Source of the DNA: Saccharothrix violaceirubra
GTDB taxonomy: Bacteria > Actinomycetota > Actinomycetes > Mycobacteriales > Pseudonocardiaceae
Length of the DNA stretch: 64,000 nt
Assembly: GCF_014203755.1 (NCBI RefSeq)
Contig: NZ_JACHJS010000001.1
Span: 2,728,001-2,792,000, forward strand
Direction of reading: 5' to 3'
The position numbers and the translations under genes were made by a program. The notes under the pieces are model-generated. The model was given only the letters and a program-made list of their open reading frames with translations. It ran no database searches and was not told the origin of the DNA. Of the stretch, positions 51,401-59,166 are shown piece by piece. Numbering within the stretch: position 1 is the stretch's first letter; each line of letters begins with the position of its first letter.

Positions 51401-52630
51401 GTCTACGTGGTCGAGCGACACCCCTCGGGGCTGACGGACCTGGGCGATCTCCCGCACTGCGGCGGGGTGTTCGGGCCGGGCGACCCCGAGCGGCTCCGGC
51501 GGCTGATCACGTGGCTGGCCGCGGAGACCGGGCGCCGCGCGACCGCCGGGCGTCGCGGGCCGCACGTCGTGGTGGTCATCGACGGGTGGGAGCTGCTGGA
51601 GGACCACTCGGACCCCGCCTACACCCCCACTTCGCTCGTCACGACGCTGCACGACGTGGTCGCCAAGGGTGCGCCGCTGGGTGTGCACGTCGTCGCGATC
51701 GGCGGGCTGGACATGCTCAACCACCGCCTGCCCGCCCTGTACTCGCGGCGCCTGCTGCTGCCGTTCCCCAAGGAGGAAACCCGACGCGCCCACCTGACCG
51801 CGACGACGGCGAGCCCGCCGGCGGTACCCGGTCGCGCGGTCGACGCCGCCACCGGGCGGCACGTACAGTTCTGCCGACCGCCTGCGGTGGTCGTGCCTCG
51901 GACGGCGGAATCCGGTGCGCCACGACGATTCCCGCCGCTGCCCACGCGCGTCGACGCCGCCGTGCCGGCCGATCGGCCGTCCCCGACGTGGATTCCGTTG
52001 GGCGTGGGCGGACCGGACGCGGCGCCGCTGGGCGTCGACCTGTTCGGCGGCACCCGCGGCGTGCTGCTCGTGTCCGGGCCCGAGGGCTCGGGCCGCAGCA
52101 CCACCGCGGCTTCGGTGGCCCGGTCGCTCTCGGCGGTCGGCGTCCCGGTGCTCGCGCTCGCGTCGCCGCGTTCGCCATTGGGCGGGACGCGGGACCCGGG
52201 CGTGCACGTGCTCACCGGTGCGGGGCTGCCCGACACCGAGTTGCGCGCCGCCGCGGCGGACCTCGGACCGCGCTACGCGGTCGTGGTGGACGACGCCGAC
52301 CAGATGTCCGTCGTCCCCACGCAGGAGGGGTTCACGGACGCGCCGACGTTGCTGGACGACTTGGCGAACCCGGCGGTCCGGGGTGACCGGGTGCTCGTCC
52401 TGACCGCCGACGCGGCGCCGCTGGCGACCGGCTTCCCCGGTCCACGCGCCCGGCTGGTCCTCGGCGCGCTGACCACCGGAGTGCGGCTCGTGCTGTGCCC
52501 GACGGACCGGGCGACCGCGTTGGCCCACAACCTGCACCTGGAACCGGACCAGTACCTCGACGGCCCGCCCGGTCGCGGCTACCTCGCCACCGCGCGCACG
52601 GCCGTCCCGATCCAGGTGGCGATCGCGTGA
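48437..52630 (+). CDS. EccC/EssC-type type VII secretion ATPase with N-terminal FHA domain
   Basis: 1397 residues. N-terminal ubiquitin-like stretch, then an FHA domain (about 90-170; DTDVSRGGHARLDVSSAG and DLGSTNGTYVNG), two membrane helices (about 232-270), and three FtsK/SpoIIIE ATPase domains. Domain 1 has an intact Walker A GGATGAGKS (Lys about 632), VDFKGGS and Walker B LVMVFDEF. Domains 2 and 3 have GGPQSGRTT (Arg about 967) and GPEGSGRST (Arg about 1220), with Arg where Lys is usual, so ATP binding there may be altered. Known: EccC drives WXG100 effector export; a fused FHA domain reads phospho-threonine. It overlaps the WXG100 gene before it and the kinase gene after it. Confidence 0.95.
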   Translation: MSVVLRFSVRADRAGDGSDVELAAAPGTAVGELLDRLDARGRPCYVGSTRLDPTARLAEVPLVPGAVLTVGAPGPVARAVPDDAAGDAVVVLTATAGPDSGLVVPLAPGRHVVARASGAAVPLRDTDVSRGGHARLDVSSAGLITVTDLGSTNGTYVNGVRVTTPVVLAPRAVLQVGSDELAWAPASASARRRIAPDRRVEFDRVFTATPEIPELVLTLPTPRTTDDGTTSTAWIGLLAGAASVAFAIGTGRAWPLVFGLIGLLGYLAIRENEQKRRKKAESTQDRERRAAVAELATHLDAEARARAALAPGPAEIADAATGASPHLWPRRADLPHGLELRLGHADLPASVRLSGTPWPDFPAAVLRAAPVTVDLRATGVLGVVGPHRDGCLRWLLVQLAVLRGPDDLRLVVITADDGHGLAWTRWLPHVDGGDAGVPCLIGNTPDTRAARIAELRGLIAHRRADRVPAGAEVVVVLDGASTLRELPGLADVLRTGPAVGVRVVCVDRHAVNECAAVLDTGDVARLLGVGDPLPLTPDVLDPATADRLARALAPMRDRLARASSREAVPAHARFLDLVGIGMPTADDVLRGWVGRGPRTAVPLGADESGVVSVDLARQGPHTMLGGATGAGKSILLQTLVTSLLLANRPDELNLLLVDFKGGSAFLPFEHCPHVVALVRSTGETAADVFDEAAAARVLTSIRAEVGRRESLLARYDGEIDRYWARRAADPGLPPLPRLVMVFDEFARVLESSPDFLRELVNVAAKGRSLGMHLVLATQSLQGKLSPELKNNVSLRISLRQNEPSDSVEVLDVPDAATLPGSLRGRGLIVCTTAESRLPHTFQTGYLGDPPPDGGTPDAVVRVLGWTEVGTPRPAVARPADNRATDQALVLSAIEEAGRRLDLPAPFRPLWPALPADLGADDLDGPVPATAVPFGLLDDPAAQARPTDFLDLAGTDRLLVAGGPQSGRTTFARAFVAALATRFGPDQAHVYVVERHPSGLTDLGDLPHCGGVFGPGDPERLRRLITWLAAETGRRATAGRRGPHVVVVIDGWELLEDHSDPAYTPTSLVTTLHDVVAKGAPLGVHVVAIGGLDMLNHRLPALYSRRLLLPFPKEETRRAHLTATTASPPAVPGRAVDAATGRHVQFCRPPAVVVPRTAESGAPRRFPPLPTRVDAAVPADRPSPTWIPLGVGGPDAAPLGVDLFGGTRGVLLVSGPEGSGRSTTAASVARSLSAVGVPVLALASPRSPLGGTRDPGVHVLTGAGLPDTELRAAAADLGPRYAVVVDDADQMSVVPTQEGFTDAPTLLDDLANPAVRGDRVLVLTADAAPLATGFPGPRARLVLGALTTGVRLVLCPTDRATALAHNLHLEPDQYLDGPPGRGYLATARTAVPIQVAIA

Positions 52631-55083
52631 GCACGGGGGTGTCCGAGGTGGACGGCAGGCTGATCGGCGGGCGCTACCGCCTCACCCGGCGGACCGGGCA
52701 GGGAGCCAACGGCGTGATGTGGCACGCCGTCGACGAGGTGATCGGCCGCGAAGTCGCGGTCAAGGAGATGCGCCCTCCCGGCGGTCTGACGGCCCACGAG
52801 CGGGGACTGTTCGTGGCGCGGGCCCTGGGCGAGGCGCGCACCGCCGGGCGGATCGACCACCCCGGTGTCGTCGCCGTGCACGACGTGCTGCCCACCGACG
52901 ACGCGGTCCACCTGGTGCTGGAACTGGTCCGCGCGCCGAGCCTGGCCGAGGTGCTCGACCGGGAGGGACCGCTGCCGGCCGAGCGGGTCGCCGTGCTCGG
53001 CGGGCACATCCTCGACGCGCTGCGGGCGGCGCACGCCGCGGGCGTGGTGCACCGGGACGTCAAGCCCGCCAACGTGATGGTGCTGCCCGACGACCGGGTC
53101 AAGCTGGTCGACTTCGGCATCGCCCCGACCGTTGGGGACGAGCGGTCGACCCGCGAGGGCGTGCCCGGTTCGACGGGGTACATGGCGCCGGAGTTGTTCG
53201 ACGGGGCCGAGCCGTCGGCGGCGAGCGACCTGTGGGCGTTGGGCGTCACGCTCTGCCAGGCGCTGACCGGCGTCGGACCGTTCGAGCGGGACACCGCCGC
53301 GTCGACCGTCCACGCGATCCTGTTCGCGGACCCGCCGCCGTTGTCCGGACCGCCGGCCGAGGTGGTGACCGGCCTGCTCACCCGGCCGGTGGAGCGCCGG
53401 CTGGACGCGGCGGGCGCCGACCGCCTGCTCCGCGCCCCGGCCACCGGGGGAGCCCCGACGGCAGAACAGTCCACTGGGGACTCCCGGGTCACCGCGCTGT
53501 CGTCCCGGCGACCCGACGTGCCGTACCGGACGCGGTTGCGCCTCGTGCGGCCACCGAGGTCCGGCACCGTCGTGCGGGCCGGGTTCTTCGTCGTCGCGGT
53601 GCTGTTCGTGGTACTCGCCGCCACCCTCCCGCTGCCCGTGGGCGTGTGGGCGGTCCTGGGACCGTTGTCGCTGATGTCGGCCATCACGTTCCACCTGCGC
53701 TTTCCCCACAGGTGGTGGGACGCAGTCGAGTTCCGGGAGCGAGGCGTCGTCCTGCTGCGCACGCACCGCCGGGGCGGCGGGACGGTCGTCCACGACCTGG
53801 CGCTGCCGTGGTCGGACATCACGGGCGTGGCCGGTGCGGCCGTCGGCGCGCGCACGCGACTCAGCCTGCACATGGCGCCGCGACCGAAGGCCGAGCGCAA
53901 GTCCGAGCCGTTCCGCGGCTTCGTCGGCCGGGTCGCGCCCGACCGGTCGTTCACGTGGGTGGTGGGCGACCTGGAAGCGCCCCCGGACGAGGTCGTCCGG
54001 CGGGTGGGCGACGTCGCACCGCCGACGATGCGCGTGCTCGGACCGGCCGAGGCCGTCGGCCCGGTCTACCTGAGGCGCGACTCCTACGTCGTGTCCGCCG
54101 TCATCGGTGCGCTCGTGCTCGTGGCGACCGTCGTGGTCGCGCTGCCGAACGTCCGCCACGACTACGCGGAGCAAGTGGCCGCGGACAGCCGCTTCACCGT
54201 GCTCGCGGCGTCGTTGCGGGGCAACGCGGTGGCCGCCGGAGCGGCCGACGGCACGGTGTCGTTGTTCCGGACCGGTGCCACCGCGGCGCACGCCGTCGTC
54301 CGCGGCACCGCACCCGTGAAGCTGCTCGTGCTCACTTCGGACGGGACCACCGGTGCGTCCGCGGACGCCGACGCGGTGCGGGTGTGGAGCGCGGACACCG
54401 GCGAGGTCGTCGGCACCCCCCTGCCGCTTCCCGCGCGGGCGCTGGCACTGGGCGAGTCGGGCGACGTGCTGGCCGTGGCGGGCGAGGACGCGGTGCGGGT
54501 GTACACGAAGCGCGACAACGGATTCGCGCCGGCAGCCGTCATCGACGTCGCGCGCGACCTCGGTCTGATCGCGGTACGCGCCGAGCGCACGCGAGCCGAA
54601 GTGGTCGGCCTGGACGCGCACGGCACCGGCCATCGCCGGGTGTTCGGCTACGACCGGCTGAGCGGGGTGCTCGACCCCGTGCCGTCGCCGCCGGGCGAGG
54701 TGGTCCCGCCCGGGACGCCCTCCGGGGTGGTGCTGACCGCCGACGGCATGTCCTGGTCCCTGCCCACTTCGACGGCGGACGTCGAGGTGCGTCGTGAGAG
54801 CGGGCAGTCCTACGCCGTGCCGACGGGGCACACCGGCGCGGCGCGTGTGGTGGCTTTCCCCGACGACGACGCGCTCGTCACCGCCGGGCCGGACGGGATC
54901 AAGGTCTCCGACGTGGTGGCGGGCACGGTCGAGGCGTCGTTCGACCCGGACGGGGAGATCGCGGTCGCGACGGCGGCCATCGGCGACGACCTGCGTGTGC
55001 TCGTGTTCCTGCGCCCGGACGAGCCGGGCCTGTGGATGTGGAAGACCGGGATGCGAGGGGGATGTGATGGCCGAGCAGGGTGA
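52627..55083 (+). CDS. transmembrane Ser/Thr protein kinase with WD-like C-terminal region (first of three)
   Basis: 818 residues, GTG start overlapping the EccC stop (GTGA). Kinase domain residues about 12-268: GQGANGVMWHA, EVAVKEMRPP, GVVHRDVKPANVMVL, LVDFGIAP and GSTGYMAPELF. Two membrane helices (about 315-355), a bacterial-PH-like segment with VEFRERGVVLLRTHRR, a third helix (about 486-507), then an outside or inside WD40-like region (about 525-810; ADGTVSLFRTGA, ADAVRVWSADTGEVVGT, ALGESGDVLAVAGEDAVRVY, GPDGIKVSDVVAGTVEA). Likely phosphorylates partners in this operon, with the FHA domain of the EccC ATPase an obvious candidate; that link is inference. Confidence 0.93.
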   Translation: MSTGVSEVDGRLIGGRYRLTRRTGQGANGVMWHAVDEVIGREVAVKEMRPPGGLTAHERGLFVARALGEARTAGRIDHPGVVAVHDVLPTDDAVHLVLELVRAPSLAEVLDREGPLPAERVAVLGGHILDALRAAHAAGVVHRDVKPANVMVLPDDRVKLVDFGIAPTVGDERSTREGVPGSTGYMAPELFDGAEPSAASDLWALGVTLCQALTGVGPFERDTAASTVHAILFADPPPLSGPPAEVVTGLLTRPVERRLDAAGADRLLRAPATGGAPTAEQSTGDSRVTALSSRRPDVPYRTRLRLVRPPRSGTVVRAGFFVVAVLFVVLAATLPLPVGVWAVLGPLSLMSAITFHLRFPHRWWDAVEFRERGVVLLRTHRRGGGTVVHDLALPWSDITGVAGAAVGARTRLSLHMAPRPKAERKSEPFRGFVGRVAPDRSFTWVVGDLEAPPDEVVRRVGDVAPPTMRVLGPAEAVGPVYLRRDSYVVSAVIGALVLVATVVVALPNVRHDYAEQVAADSRFTVLAASLRGNAVAAGAADGTVSLFRTGATAAHAVVRGTAPVKLLVLTSDGTTGASADADAVRVWSADTGEVVGTPLPLPARALALGESGDVLAVAGEDAVRVYTKRDNGFAPAAVIDVARDLGLIAVRAERTRAEVVGLDAHGTGHRRVFGYDRLSGVLDPVPSPPGEVVPPGTPSGVVLTADGMSWSLPTSTADVEVRRESGQSYAVPTGHTGAARVVAFPDDDALVTAGPDGIKVSDVVAGTVEASFDPDGEIAVATAAIGDDLRVLVFLRPDEPGLWMWKTGMRGGCDGRAG

Positions 55084-56620
55084 CCGCCTGGGCGGGCGGT
55101 ATCGGGTGACCGGGGTGTCGGGGCGAGGCGCGGTCGGGGTGGTGTGGCATGCGGTGGACGAGCTGATCGGCCGCGAAGTAGCGGTGAAGGAACTGCGCCC
55201 GCCTGCTGCGGACCGGGCCGCGGCGGCCGAACGGGCGTTGCGCGAGGCGCGCAACCTGGGACGGCTCAACCATCCCGGCGTGCTCGCCATCCACGACGTC
55301 GTGCCACCATCGTCGCAGGACGAGGCCGTCTACCTGGTCGTGGAGCTGGTGCGCGCGCCCACGCTGGCCGATCTCGTGGCATCGGACGGCGCGTTGCCGC
55401 CGAACCGCGTGGCGGCGCTGGGCCTGCGCGTGCTGGAGGCGCTGACCGCAGCGCACGACCTCGGCATCGTGCACCGGGACGTCAAGCCCGCCAACGTGAT
55501 GGTGCTGACCGGGGACCGGATCAAGCTGGTCGACTTCGGCATCGCGCTGGCCGCCGGGGACGAGCGGTTGACCCGGGACGGCGTCGTCGGCTCGCCCGGC
55601 TACCTGGCGCCGGAGCTGTTCGAGGGCGCGGACCCCTCGCCCGCGAGCGACCTGTGGTCCCTGGGCGTCACGCTGTTCCACGCGGTCGAGGGCACCGAGC
55701 CGTTCGACCGGGGCACCGCCGCGTCCACGATCCACGCCGTGCTGTACGCGGACCTCCCGCGGCCGACATGCGGGGGCCCGCTCGCCGAGGCCGTCACGGG
55801 GTTGTTGGACCGCGATCCCGCTCGTCGGTTCACGGCAGCCGACGCCGTGGCGCTGCTGGAAAAGGGCAGTGCTGACGATGGCGGCCCGGCCGTCGCGCCG
55901 CGGCCGCGGTGGGAGGCGAGCGCGACGACTGTCTCCCGGGTGGAACCCCGGCGGCGTCACCCGGATCGTCCCGCGTTTCCGGTGGTGCGTCCGGGTTGGG
56001 ACCTCGCGTTCCGGTGGGCGACGGGTGTGGGCATCGTGGCGTATGCCGTGTTCGTGGCCTGGCGGTTGGTCGACCGGGTCGCGGACGGTGACGTCCGGGT
56101 GCGGTTGCTCGCTGTGGGCGCCGCCGTCCTTTTCGGACTCGCGGCCCACATGAGGATCATCGGTCTGCGGTGGCACTCGGTGGAGGTGTCAAGGGAGGGC
56201 CTGACCTTTCTTCGCGCGCCCCGGGGGCACCGGTTCGACGTGGCCTGGGAGCGGGTGCGGTCCGTGGACGTCGCCGATGTCGCGCACCGCACGCGGTCGG
56301 GCAGCGCCGCGCACGCCCGGCTCACCGTCCGGATGCGGGTGACGGAGGAGCGGGTCGGCTGGAACCACAGCGGTTTCCAGCCCGTGGCCAAGGTGGGCGA
56401 CACGATCACCGCCACGCTCGCCGACCTGCGCGGTCCGAGCGCCGACGTGGTCGCGGAACTGCGCCGGTTCGCGCCACCGGTCGTCACGGTCTCCGGGCCC
56501 GCCGACGGCATCCGGCCCGCACCGGAGGTGGTGGACCGCTGGTACCTCCTCCTGCCGAGACTGGTGCTGATGTTCGGCCTGCTGGCGGGACTCACCTGGT
56601 TCTTCACGAGGGTGATGTGA
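55067..56620 (+). CDS. transmembrane Ser/Thr protein kinase (second of three, short form)
   Basis: 517 residues from ATG 55067 (GTG 55064 also possible; GAGGGGG upstream). Kinase domain about 10-265: GRGAVGVVWHA, EVAVKELRPP, GIVHRDVKPANVMVL, LVDFGIALA, GSPGYLAPELF. Two helices (about 312-358), a PH-like segment (VEVSREGLTFLRAPRGHRFD, WERVRSVDV), and a last helix near the C-terminus (LPRLVLMFGLLAGLTWFF). It is a paralogue of its neighbours but lacks the WD-like tail. Overlaps the preceding gene by 17 bases and abuts the next. Confidence 0.93.
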   Translation: MAEQGDRLGGRYRVTGVSGRGAVGVVWHAVDELIGREVAVKELRPPAADRAAAAERALREARNLGRLNHPGVLAIHDVVPPSSQDEAVYLVVELVRAPTLADLVASDGALPPNRVAALGLRVLEALTAAHDLGIVHRDVKPANVMVLTGDRIKLVDFGIALAAGDERLTRDGVVGSPGYLAPELFEGADPSPASDLWSLGVTLFHAVEGTEPFDRGTAASTIHAVLYADLPRPTCGGPLAEAVTGLLDRDPARRFTAADAVALLEKGSADDGGPAVAPRPRWEASATTVSRVEPRRRHPDRPAFPVVRPGWDLAFRWATGVGIVAYAVFVAWRLVDRVADGDVRVRLLAVGAAVLFGLAAHMRIIGLRWHSVEVSREGLTFLRAPRGHRFDVAWERVRSVDVADVAHRTRSGSAAHARLTVRMRVTEERVGWNHSGFQPVAKVGDTITATLADLRGPSADVVAELRRFAPPVVTVSGPADGIRPAPEVVDRWYLLLPRLVLMFGLLAGLTWFFTRVM

Positions 56621-58747
56621 GTGGGAACCGCGGGTGGGCTGTTGGCCTGCCGTTACCGGCTGGACCGGGTGAGCGGTCGCGGGGCGGCGGGTGTGGTGTG
56701 GCACGCGGTGGACGAACTGATCGGCCGCGAGGTCGCCGTGAAGGAATTGCGCCCGGCGACCGACGGGGTGCCGGGCATCGGCGGGCCCGCCCGCGCGTTG
56801 CGCGAAGCCCGTGCGCTGGGTCGGATCTCGCACCCCGGCGTCATCGGCATCCACGACGTCGTCACCGAGGACGACACCGTGTACCTGGTCGTGGAACTGG
56901 TTCGGGCACCGGCGCTGGAATCCGTGCTCTCCGAAGGCCCGCTGTCACCGGAGCGGGTGGAGGTGCCGACGGCACGCCTGCTCGACGTGCTCGCCGCCGC
57001 GCACGGACACGGCGTCGTGCACCGGGACGTCAAGCCGGGCAACGTGATGCTGCTGCCGGGTGACGAGGTGAAGCTGGTCGACTTCGGGATCGCGCTGACC
57101 GCGCGGGACGAGCGGTTGACCCGTGAGGGTGTGCTGGGCTCGACCGGGTACCTGGCACCGGAGTTGTTCGACGGGGGAGAGCCGTCCGCGGCGAGTGACC
57201 TGTGGGCGTTGGGCGTCACGCTGTACCAGGCCCTGACCGGAGTCACGCCGTTCGAGCGCGGCACGGAAGCGGCGACGCTGCACGCGATCCTGTTCGCCGA
57301 CCCGCCACCGCTGCCCGTGACCGGTCGGCTCGCCGACGTGATCACGGGATTGCTCACGCGTCCCGTCGAGCGGAGGCTGACCGCGTCGGCCGCGGTCGCC
57401 CTGCTGCGACGGACCGAAGCGTGGGACCCGCGGGCTACCACGGTGTCATCGGCGCCCCGGAGGCCGGGCGAGGCGCGCTACCGCGTCATCCGCCCGCACC
57501 CGGCCCTGGTCGTCTCGGCGGCGGCGCTGATCGTCGCGCTGTCCTCCGTCGTGCTGGTGGACCTGGTGCTCTCGGGCCGATTGCCCTGGTGGACCTTGGT
57601 CTCGGTAGTGCTCCCGTCGGCCGTGGCTGGCGGGGAGGCACATCTGCGCCATCTGCGGCGCTGGTGGGACACCGTCGAGGTGTCCGCACGCGGTGTCGTG
57701 CTGTCCCGGACGGGGGACCGGCGCGAGCGGGTGCTCCCGTGGCCGGCCTTCTCCCGGCTGGAGGTCGCGAAAGTGCGCACAGGAGCCCGGCTCACCATCG
57801 GCGACGTTCGCGTGGACGTCGCGCGTCCCGCCGCCGAGGTGGTACGGGACCTTACCGGAATCGCACCGCCGGGCGTGCTGGTGAAGGCCGGCGTCGCGAC
57901 CCCTGTGCCCCACGCGATGCCCACCCTGTCGGCGGGTGTGGTGTTCGTGGCGCTGGTGCGGCTCATCGAGGTGCCGGCGCAGCGGGAGCCCCTGGTCGAC
58001 TCGTCGAAGCGGTACACCGCGCTGGGCGGGGCGGCGCGCGCGGACGTCGTGGTCGGCGTCGCGGACGACCGCACGGTGGCCGTCCTGCGCACCCGGACGG
58101 CCGGCGCCGTCGCGGAGACCTTCAGGCCGCGGGGTGGCCCCGTCGACCTGATCGCGGTGAGCACCGACGGGACGACGTTCGCGTCGAGCGGCCCGGACGG
58201 CACCACGATTCACGGCACGGCTTCGTTGCGCACCCTGGTCGGCGGTGCGCGCGACCGGGCGGCCGGGCTCGCGTTGGACGAGCACGGTCGCGTGGCCGTG
58301 CTCCTCACCGGGGAGCCGGGCCGACGCGTGATCAAGGTGCTGGGCACGGACCGCGTCGCCGAGCCGGTGACGATCACCGACCGGACCGGGGACGTGTCGG
58401 CGGTGCGCGTCGTGGTGCCCCCGGGGGCCGACCGCGTGGAGGTCGTCGGCGTCGACACGGCGGGCGGCCACCACACGTGGACGTTCACGGACCCGACCGA
58501 CCTGCGACCGGGTCCGGCCCGGCACCGCGACCCGCCGGCGGACTGGCCCGGCGGACCCGCCGCCTTGACCGAGGACGGCCGCACGTGGGTCGTCCCGGCG
58601 GGTCCCGGCTCGGTGCGGCTGTACGAACCGGTCGGGTTCACGGTCCCGCCGGGCGACTCGCCGTCCGCGCGTTCCCGAACCGCGACAGCCTCCTCACCCA
58701 GGGAACGGACGGAACCCTGCGCACCCACAGCCTCACCACCGGCGTGA
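56621..58747 (+). CDS. transmembrane Ser/Thr protein kinase with WD-like region (third of three), 3' end frameshifted
   Basis: 708 residues as read. Kinase about 8-265: GRGAAGVVWHA, EVAVKELRPA, GVVHRDVKPGNVMLL, LVDFGIALT, GSTGYLAPELF. Two helices (about 294-340), PH-like segment VEVSARGVVLSRTGDRR, third helix AMPTLSAGVVFVALVR and WD-like repeats to the end. The final residues (from about SARSRTATASS) are unlike anything in the paralogues, whereas the other frame over 58650-58863 reads VRAFPNRDSLLTQGTDGTLR and TIAYLTADGGVGLWHPGA, matching the first kinase's C-terminus. A one-base indel near 58660 is likely; the intact gene would end at 58863. Confidence 0.9.
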   Translation: MGTAGGLLACRYRLDRVSGRGAAGVVWHAVDELIGREVAVKELRPATDGVPGIGGPARALREARALGRISHPGVIGIHDVVTEDDTVYLVVELVRAPALESVLSEGPLSPERVEVPTARLLDVLAAAHGHGVVHRDVKPGNVMLLPGDEVKLVDFGIALTARDERLTREGVLGSTGYLAPELFDGGEPSAASDLWALGVTLYQALTGVTPFERGTEAATLHAILFADPPPLPVTGRLADVITGLLTRPVERRLTASAAVALLRRTEAWDPRATTVSSAPRRPGEARYRVIRPHPALVVSAAALIVALSSVVLVDLVLSGRLPWWTLVSVVLPSAVAGGEAHLRHLRRWWDTVEVSARGVVLSRTGDRRERVLPWPAFSRLEVAKVRTGARLTIGDVRVDVARPAAEVVRDLTGIAPPGVLVKAGVATPVPHAMPTLSAGVVFVALVRLIEVPAQREPLVDSSKRYTALGGAARADVVVGVADDRTVAVLRTRTAGAVAETFRPRGGPVDLIAVSTDGTTFASSGPDGTTIHGTASLRTLVGGARDRAAGLALDEHGRVAVLLTGEPGRRVIKVLGTDRVAEPVTITDRTGDVSAVRVVVPPGADRVEVVGVDTAGGHHTWTFTDPTDLRPGPARHRDPPADWPGGPAALTEDGRTWVVPAGPGSVRLYEPVGFTVPPGDSPSARSRTATASSPRERTEPCAPTASPPA

Positions 58748-58878
58748 CCACCACCTGCCTGCCCTGCGCCGACCCGAGGTCGCCGAGCCCGACCGACGGT
58801 GGCCGCACCATCGCCTACCTGACCGCCGACGGCGGCGTGGGCCTCTGGCACCCCGGTGCCTGACCCGAGGAGACCCCA

Positions 58879-59166
58879 ATGGCACCAGGATTCGGCGCGA
58901 ACACCGCCGCCGTGAAGGAAACGGCCCATGAGCTGGCCCGCATCGGTGTGGACGTCGGCGACGCGGTCAGGGGCATGGGGCAGCCGGAAGTCGCGGAGGA
59001 GGTCAGGGAGTCGTTGCGGCGATTCCTGGAGAGGACGTCGATGGCGTCCACCCGGGCGGGACGACAAGTCGTCCTGGCGGCGCGACGGTTCCGCGCGGTG
59101 GCCGACGAACTCGCGGACCTCGACGCGAGCCTGGCGGGCGACGTGCCGACGGAGAACCAGCGATGA
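58879..59166 (+). CDS. small helical WXG100-like partner protein
   Basis: 95 residues starting from an ATG after CGAGGAGAC. All-helical: ANTAAVKETAHELARIGVDV, GDAVRGMGQPEVAEEVRESL and ARRFRAVADELADLDASLAG. Size, helical-hairpin pattern and position directly before a toxin gene resemble LXG/WXG100-like partners and T7SS chaperones; there is no WxG motif, so the assignment is structural inference. Stop overlaps the toxin start (ATGA). Confidence 0.75.
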   Translation: MAPGFGANTAAVKETAHELARIGVDVGDAVRGMGQPEVAEEVRESLRRFLERTSMASTRAGRQVVLAARRFRAVADELADLDASLAGDVPTENQR

